From assembly GCA_045808425.1 (NCBI GenBank), contig JBJMFM010000263.1:1-9090 (forward strand): a stretch of 9,090 nt of DNA. The letters are read 5' to 3'. A program made the position numbers and the translations under genes. This stretch comes from JAFAQB01 sp045808425. GTDB taxonomy: Archaea > Thermoproteota > Nitrososphaeria > Nitrososphaerales > Nitrososphaeraceae. Of this stretch, positions 5,544 to 9,090 are shown one piece after another; the first letter of the stretch is position 1, and each line of letters starts with the position of its first letter. The notes under the pieces were generated by a model. The model did no database searches. It was not told the origin of the DNA and saw only the letters and a list, made by a program, of their open reading frames with translations.

Positions 5544-6033
5544 ACCTGTCTTCCTGATCCTCTAAACGGTAAGTGGCAAGATAATTTTCATTTCTTATCT
5601 ATTAGCAAAGGTAGTACTAATAAAGGTAAGACAAGTTTAGAAATATCTTTACCACAATCAATTGCTATGTACTTTGAATATGACAGTTATATTAAGTACT
5701 GAGCCTAATGATGCAGCAATACGTTACATTTTATATAACAAAGCAGACATAAACAAGTATCTTTTATTCTTATTGATGGATCCACTTCAGGATCAGACTT
5801 GCCCTTCCTCTTGATTGCACTTTTACTTACGTATTTAAAGGCGAATAGAAATTATAACTGGGATAACATATGATTCCAGAGTCAGAACGGCCCTCTATCT
5901 TCTATGGCATGAGTTTTTATGTATGATGGAAAATCGAAACCAAGCTAAAAAATTGAATTGAATACATATATTTGTGGACAAGAAGTATCTCTTAGAGCTT
6001 AATAGTAAATGTCTATTTGTGTTCCTATCAGAA
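5544..6033. other. Intergenic stretch with two protein-like fragments, no intact gene
   Basis: Two plus-strand segments look more like protein than chance. At about 5553-5702 a frame reads NGKWQDNFHFLSISKGSTNK followed by GKTSLEISLPQSIAMYF and a stop. At about 5759-5872 a frame reads VSFILIDGSTSGSDLPFLLI followed by ALLLTYLKANRNYNW. The first could echo an AbrB-like strand pattern. Neither has its own sensible start, and I identify neither. They may be gene relics. The minus-strand Sua5 promoter must also lie within the first ~60 bp, but no clear TATA box is visible. Confidence 0.35.
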
Positions 6034-6786
6034 TTAAACTGATGATGAAGTAATTCTACTTGTTTCGTGAGGTTTTATTTTATCCCACAATATACCTAGA
6101 ATTGCACCCAATAGTCCCCAGAATATTCCAACAGATAATGCGCTTACAACTCTAAAATTCACTATCAAATCAATAGGTATTGTAATATTATCAGGATTTG
6201 GCGGAAACACGAGGTACGCGCCAGTCATTATGGCTGCGTAAATTAATGAAACTACAAGTTTTTTCTTTGGCGAGTTACTAGCATTGCTTGCAAATATCTT
6301 CACCCTGTTGTATACCAAAGCTAGTATCAATGTACTTAATCCTGAAATTGCAATAAATCCAATGAATAAGATCTCTCTATAGTATATTGTATTTGGGTCA
6401 CCAACAGCAGGAGGATTTGCAGGATATTTTAGTGCAGGAACTAGAAATAAAACAAAAAACATTACAGCGGCTAAGAAAAGGGCTTTGTTTTTACTGCTTG
6501 AACCAGGTAATACATTTCTGGTATATGCGAAAACAATTCCAAATAATGCTGATACTGCTATGCCGTACAGACCAGCAGCAACTACTTCTCCTGCTTTCTG
6601 CCATATACGGTATTGCTCTTGTTGAGTAGAATTTATAACCTCTCCTTTGGCTAAGTCTCTTTGTGTTTCAATACCAATAGCCATATCGATAAATGGTTCT
6701 ACCATGATTTGGTTAATTAAACCAAGAATAACACCTGCAACCACCCCTGAAAAAAGAGTTACTGCAAGAAAAGATGTAGTTCTCAA
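6034..6786 (-). CDS. cbtA: CbtA, predicted cobalt transporter membrane subunit
   Basis: A 250-residue integral membrane protein with six hydrophobic segments at about 5-27, 66-88, 102-119, 139-160, 176-194 and 212-234. Family marks include the N-terminal LFSGVVAGVILGLINQIMVE helix with a following acidic patch, and the loop PALKYPANPPAVGDP after segment 3, which is characteristic of CbtA. CbtA and CbtB form a predicted cobalt uptake system, named from co-occurrence with B12 genes. Direct transport evidence for this family is limited. The start is TTG at 6786: an in-frame TAA lies two codons upstream and the next Met would remove the first helix. It follows cbtB by 89 nt on the same strand with no terminator-like T-run between them, consistent with a cbtB-cbtA transcript. 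The sequence is complete and ends in a short Ser-rich tail. Confidence 0.9.
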   Translation of the reverse strand: MRTTSFLAVTLFSGVVAGVILGLINQIMVEPFIDMAIGIETQRDLAKGEVINSTQQEQYRIWQKAGEVVAAGLYGIAVSALFGIVFAYTRNVLPGSSSKNKALFLAAVMFFVLFLVPALKYPANPPAVGDPNTIYYREILFIGFIAISGLSTLILALVYNRVKIFASNASNSPKKKLVVSLIYAAIMTGAYLVFPPNPDNITIPIDLIVNFRVVSALSVGIFWGLLGAILGILWDKIKPHETSRITSSSV

Positions 6787-6875
6787 TTTTTATTTCTCAG
6801 ATTTTTAGTGGGCAGTTTTTTCCTGTCTTTCAGTATGAAGTCATCATGATACTGCTCATCATTATCATCTAGTTC

Positions 6876-7109
6876 CTAATGACACGGAAAGCCTGCTGCA
6901 TGTCTCAAATCATGATTAAACTCATGTATCAACTTTAACTGATCATGATTCAAATGAACTCCTATGGGTGCAAACAATGCTTGTACCATCTGTCCTTGGT
7001 CGTACCCTACTACAAACATTCCAAATATTAAAATTCCAAGTAGAACACCTATCGCTATCTTGGGTACATCATTGTTTTCCTTAGCAACTTGTTTGATTAT
7101 AACTGACAT
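6876..7109 (-). CDS. cbtB: CbtB, His-rich small subunit of the predicted cobalt transporter
   Basis: A 77-residue protein with one transmembrane helix (about 16-35, KIAIGVLLGILIFGMFVVGY) and a His-rich C-terminus, HLNHDQLKLIHEFNHDLRHA followed by AGFPCH, with His at 52, 55, 62, 66, 70 and 77. CbtB proteins have exactly this single helix plus metal-binding tail, which probably delivers or senses cobalt for CbtA. ATG at 7109 is chosen over ATG at 7127: the minus-strand TATA box at 7132-7141 is centred 27-28 nt from 7109, so the message should start at the 7109 codon and would not include 7127. The gene is divergent from the DUF4443 regulator and heads the cbtBA pair. Confidence 0.9.
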   Translation of the reverse strand: MSVIIKQVAKENNDVPKIAIGVLLGILIFGMFVVGYDQGQMVQALFAPIGVHLNHDQLKLIHEFNHDLRHAAGFPCH

Positions 7110-7131
7110 TCTATACCAGCAACACAATCCG

Positions 7132-7141
7132 TAATATATAA
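7132..7141 (-). promoter_or_regulatory. TATA box for cbtB
   Basis: On the minus strand TTATATATTA is centred 27-28 nt before ATG 7109, which predicts a leaderless cbtB message and decides its start codon. Confidence 0.7.
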
Positions 7142-7148
7142 GCGATCG

Positions 7149-7163
7149 GTTGGTTTATCCAAC
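7149..7163. promoter_or_regulatory. Inverted repeat upstream of the cbtB promoter
   Basis: GTTGG (7149-7153) and CCAAC (7159-7163) are exact reverse complements around TTTAT, adjoining the palindrome CGATCG (7143-7148) next to the cbtB TATA box. This is where an archaeal activator or BRE-blocking repressor would bind. The divergent DUF4443 protein is the natural candidate. Confidence 0.45.
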
Positions 7164-7181
7164 TTATTGTTAATCATATGG

Positions 7182-7195
7182 TGAAAAAAATTTCA
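7182..7195. promoter_or_regulatory. Inverted repeat upstream of the DUF4443 gene promoter
   Basis: TGAAA (7182-7186) and TTTCA (7191-7195) are exact reverse complements around AAAA, about 13 nt upstream of the TATA-like box of the DUF4443 gene. A run of A's makes a chance repeat more likely than for the cbtB-side repeat. Confidence 0.35.
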
Positions 7196-7207
7196 TAGCT
7201 GTTTATC

Positions 7208-7216
7208 TATTATATT
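7208..7216 (+). promoter_or_regulatory. Possible TATA box for the DUF4443 gene
   Basis: TATTATATT is centred about 47 nt before ATG 7259, predicting a start near 7238 and a ~20-nt leader beginning at the Shine-Dalgarno-like GAGGAG (7237-7242). Confidence 0.4.
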
Positions 7217-7258
7217 CTGTGTCTTTATTTGCAGTAGAGGAGTTAGGATAATAATAAT

Positions 7259-7906
7259 ATGCATACATATGTTAGAGCACTAACAAAAATTGCAAGTAGA
7301 TATGCTCCAAGTAGAATGCTTTCTTTTGATTTAGTACATGTCTTTAAGACATTACAACTTTTGGATGAACATGGACATGTAAGCAGGACATTGTTATGTC
7401 AAGAACTGGCACTTGGTGAAGGTTCTATTAGAACATTGGTCAAACATTTGAAGATGCAGAGTTTAATAAAATCTACAAATGCTGGAACAAGGCTTACGCA
7501 CAAAGGAAAGGCACTCTCATCGGAACTATTCCAATTGATCCCATCAGAAGCCAACATGCCCAAATGTTCTATTGCATTGGGAAAATTCAATTATGTGATT
7601 TTGCTAAAAAATTATAGTTTTGCTGTAAGATCAGGAATAGAGCAAAGAGATGCTGCAATAAAAATGGGAGCATTGGGTGCTACTACATTGTTATATAAGG
7701 ACTATAAATTTGTCATGCCAGGTGCATACAACGAAGACTCATTACAGAAAGAATCAGATATTGCTAATTTGCTAATTGATAAACTGAAGCCAAAAGAGAA
7801 TGATGTGATTATAGTAGGAAGTGATAATAAAAATCTTAGATTAGCAGAATTTGGTGCAAAAAATGCAGCACTACTTACTATAATGGGCCATGAAACACAT
7901 ACATAA
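7259..7906 (+). CDS. Winged-helix regulator with C-terminal DUF4443 domain
   Basis: A 215-residue two-domain protein. Residues about 20-95 form a winged HTH: FDLVHVFKTLQLLDEHGHVS, then RTLLCQELALGEGSIRTLVK with HLKMQSLI, then a wing, TNAGTRLTHKGKAL. Residues about 105-215 form an alpha/beta domain typical of archaeal DUF4443 proteins: FNYVILLKN, RSGIEQRDAAIKMGALGATT, a LLYKDYKFVMPG strand turn, DVIIVGSDNKNLRLAEFGAK and a final NAALLTI strand. The glycine-rich turns suggest a ligand- or metal-sensing pocket, but the ligand is unknown. It is divergent from cbtB with 149 bp between them and a repeat beside each promoter, so control of cobalt uptake is a reasonable inference. The protein has few Cys/His in the sensor domain, which weakens direct cobalt binding. 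Complete gene. Confidence 0.85.
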   Translation: MHTYVRALTKIASRYAPSRMLSFDLVHVFKTLQLLDEHGHVSRTLLCQELALGEGSIRTLVKHLKMQSLIKSTNAGTRLTHKGKALSSELFQLIPSEANMPKCSIALGKFNYVILLKNYSFAVRSGIEQRDAAIKMGALGATTLLYKDYKFVMPGAYNEDSLQKESDIANLLIDKLKPKENDVIIVGSDNKNLRLAEFGAKNAALLTIMGHETHT

Positions 7907-8365
7907 GCGCGTATACAATAGAAGTATAGTACTTGTAATAGTTAGTCGTTGTAACAATTGCTTGCAAAAATCCGATAACAATTCTTTAAAAATCCAGGCA
8001 ATTTTACCAATTAGAATACTACTTATACACAGAGTACTGTAAAAGAATACTATTATTTCTCTCAAGTCTAATCGATATCATCTAATCATATAATTCGTGT
8101 ACGGCAGATATAGTATTGCAGTGTATGTCATATACTAACAGTTTTTTAATAGGAATTTAATAGGACTTTTTTGAAAATTGTTCTTTCTGTTCTTCTTGTT
8201 TGTCTATCTTATGTTTCTTGGCGATTTCTTTTTTTACGATATTGACGCGATGAATAGCTATAAATTCAAGATATCATCTATGTTAACAATTTTTGGAGGA
8301 TGAAACTTGTGGCTATTTAGTTGCATATATTTATCATATTAAACTTAGTTCGAATCATAGCCAAT
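7907..8365. other. Intergenic stretch after the DUF4443 gene
   Basis: AT-rich and without a confident gene. A 50-codon frame from ATG 7890 (overlapping the DUF4443 3' end) to 8042 contains a CNNC pair but matches no family I know. T-tracts at 8166-8171 and further T-rich patches to 8238 could stop plus-strand transcription. A small perfect palindrome AACT-T-AGTT sits at 8342-8350. Confidence 0.4.
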
Positions 8366-8380
8366 AACTTGAGTCAAGTT
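8366..8380. promoter_or_regulatory. Perfect palindrome 1 upstream of the zinc-finger gene
   Basis: AACTTGA (8366-8372), one central G, and TCAAGTT (8374-8380) form an exact 15-nt palindrome ending at the TATA-like TTTAAA (8379-8384) of the zinc-finger gene. The position suits a site controlling TBP/TFB access. Confidence 0.6.
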
Positions 8381-8384
8381 TAAA
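8379..8384 (+). promoter_or_regulatory. TATA-like element of the zinc-finger gene
   Basis: TTTAAA is centred about 29 nt before ATG 8411, compatible with a start at or just before the codon (leaderless). It lies between and slightly overlaps both palindromes. Confidence 0.45.
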
Positions 8385-8396
8385 CGCCTGGGCGTT
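8383..8396. promoter_or_regulatory. Perfect palindrome 2, between TATA and start of the zinc-finger gene
   Basis: AACGCC (8383-8388), TG, GGCGTT (8391-8396): exact 6-bp arms, strikingly GC-rich in AT-rich surroundings. A protein bound here would sit over the core promoter and block initiation. Confidence 0.6.
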
Positions 8397-8410
8397 ATAC
8401 TAGTAGTTAT

Positions 8411-8551
8411 ATGACAGCAGAAAATCAAAAGAGGGAAGTGTCATGTCCATACTGTGAGTCCAAATTCAAAGATAGGATAGAACTATCAAAACATATTGAT
8501 GGCGTTCATACAGGTTTGGGATTATTAGAGGGTAATACTAAAAGATGGTGA
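8411..8551 (+). CDS. 46-residue C2H2 zinc-finger protein
   Basis: A short complete frame from ATG 8411 to TGA 8549-8551. Residues 12-33 read CPYCESKFKDRIELSKHIDG followed by VH, a C2H2 zinc finger with Cys12, Cys15, His28 and His33 (C-x2-C-x12-H-x4-H), including the aromatic residue (Phe19) and Leu25 at the expected hydrophobic core positions. A charged N-terminus (TAENQKREVS) precedes it and a 13-residue tail follows. Single-finger proteins of this size are abundant in archaea and are thought to bind nucleic acid or act as transcription factors; the target is unknown. Two perfect palindromes and a TATA-like element immediately upstream support real, regulated expression. A T-tract at 8604-8610 is a likely terminator. 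Confidence 0.82.
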   Translation: MTAENQKREVSCPYCESKFKDRIELSKHIDGVHTGLGLLEGNTKRW

Positions 8552-8603
8552 GATCAGCAAAAACAAAACAAACAAAAATATTCACGAGCATATCTGTTTA
8601 ATA

Positions 8604-8610
8604 TTTTTTT
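8604..8610 (+). terminator. T-tract terminator after the zinc-finger gene
   Basis: A run of seven T's about 53 nt after the zinc-finger stop codon. Archaeal RNA polymerase terminates at such T-tracts without needing a hairpin. Confidence 0.45.
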
Positions 8611-9090
8611 CAGAGAAGCGTATAGCAAAATATATCTAAATGGATTAGCTAAGAAATAATATATCTTTTCTATTCTATTTTTTATATTCATAAAAAATAT
8701 TAGCATAAATAACGTGTTTCATCTCTATGATTGCAATATTCAATGTTATTCATAATGCAAATATTGAATTCATATAATAATAATATCAAGAATTCCAAGA
8801 ATAGATCTCTGTATGTAAGGGATGAGTGTATGTTGTGAACAATATGCATTCAACATATTCGTAAAAGATTGATAATCATAACGTGATCAATATTAAATAT
8901 TTATTAATTTATTACATGAAGGCACATTGCCAAAAACACATAGTTAAAGAACCAAGTTATTGTTATTGCTAAAAAATATATTCAAAAGACTAAACCTTGG
9001 GCTGACAGACATTCGAATGTGTAGTATATCCACAATTGCTATGTCTAGCAATTCTTGCAGCATAACAACGGCGGGAGGTATTCAATTAAT
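8611..9090. other. AT-rich right end without a recognisable gene
   Basis: No frame on either strand looks like a known protein. A 12-nt perfect palindrome ACATTCGAATGT lies at 9009-9020. A plus-strand frame starting at 9018 is open to the window edge but is too short to judge. Confidence 0.4.

Noticed and set aside
6387..6629. 80-codon plus-strand frame
   Set aside because: Antisense shadow of cbtA.
7890..8042. 50-codon plus-strand frame with a CNNC pair
   Set aside because: Overlaps the DUF4443 stop, only one Cys pair, no partner ligands and no recognisable fold; not enough to call a gene.
7871..8065. Hydrophobic 64-codon minus-strand frame
   Set aside because: Overlaps the DUF4443 3' end, no promoter or family match; AT-rich DNA easily gives hydrophobic frames.
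1..9090. CRISPR array, rRNA genes or insertion-sequence ends
   Set aside because: No regularly spaced repeats, rRNA-like stretches or transposase frames were seen on either strand.

Overview
The window looks like chromosomal DNA of an ammonia-oxidising archaeon (Nitrososphaeria/Thaumarchaeota, something like Nitrososphaera or Nitrosocosmicus). The signs are an archaeal-type ribosomal protein S17e, the KEOPS subunit Cgi121, a thaumarchaeal-style tyrosine integrase, CbtA/CbtB, TATA boxes 24-32 nt before several starts (some apparently leaderless), AT-rich DNA and long non-coding stretches with decayed genes. The lineage is inferred from protein types, not from a search.

Layout. (1) 1-541: the N-terminal part of a tyrosine recombinase, running off the left edge on the minus strand, beside the 3' end of a tRNA-Lys(CTT) gene. 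The tRNA carries a ~19-nt extra segment in its variable region that looks like a non-canonical intron. (2) 541-2040: mostly non-coding, with a small winged-helix regulator (1103-1396) preceded by a perfect 8-bp inverted repeat, and a multiply frameshifted gene remnant (1614-2027, minus). (3) 2104-2649: rps17e followed by a MoaD/SAMP-like ubiquitin-fold protein ending in Gly-Gly. (4) 2908-3387: a truncated proline dehydrogenase pseudogene that still has a TATA box. (5) 3641-5543: a tRNA-modification block. A nested 65-nt inverted repeat and TATA box lead into Cgi121 (+); it converges with a THUMP-domain protein and a Sua5/YrdC-family protein that form a minus-strand pair. (6) 6034-7906: cbtB-cbtA (minus) diverging from a two-domain winged-helix/DUF4443 regulator, with an inverted repeat just upstream of each promoter. 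(7) 8366-8551: a 46-residue C2H2 zinc-finger protein under two stacked perfect palindromes. The remainder to 9090 shows no gene.

How the genes fit together. Sua5 (threonylcarbamoyl-AMP synthesis) and Cgi121 (KEOPS, threonylcarbamoyl transfer) serve the same t6A37 pathway. The tRNA-Lys in this window has U36 and A37 and is an expected substrate. The THUMP protein is probably a Tan1-like tRNA-acetylation partner. CbtA and CbtB form a predicted cobalt uptake system, and the divergent DUF4443 protein is the obvious candidate regulator. Small DNA-binding proteins behind perfect palindromes occur three times here, which suggests several locally autoregulated switches. No new multi-gene defence system or CRISPR array was seen.
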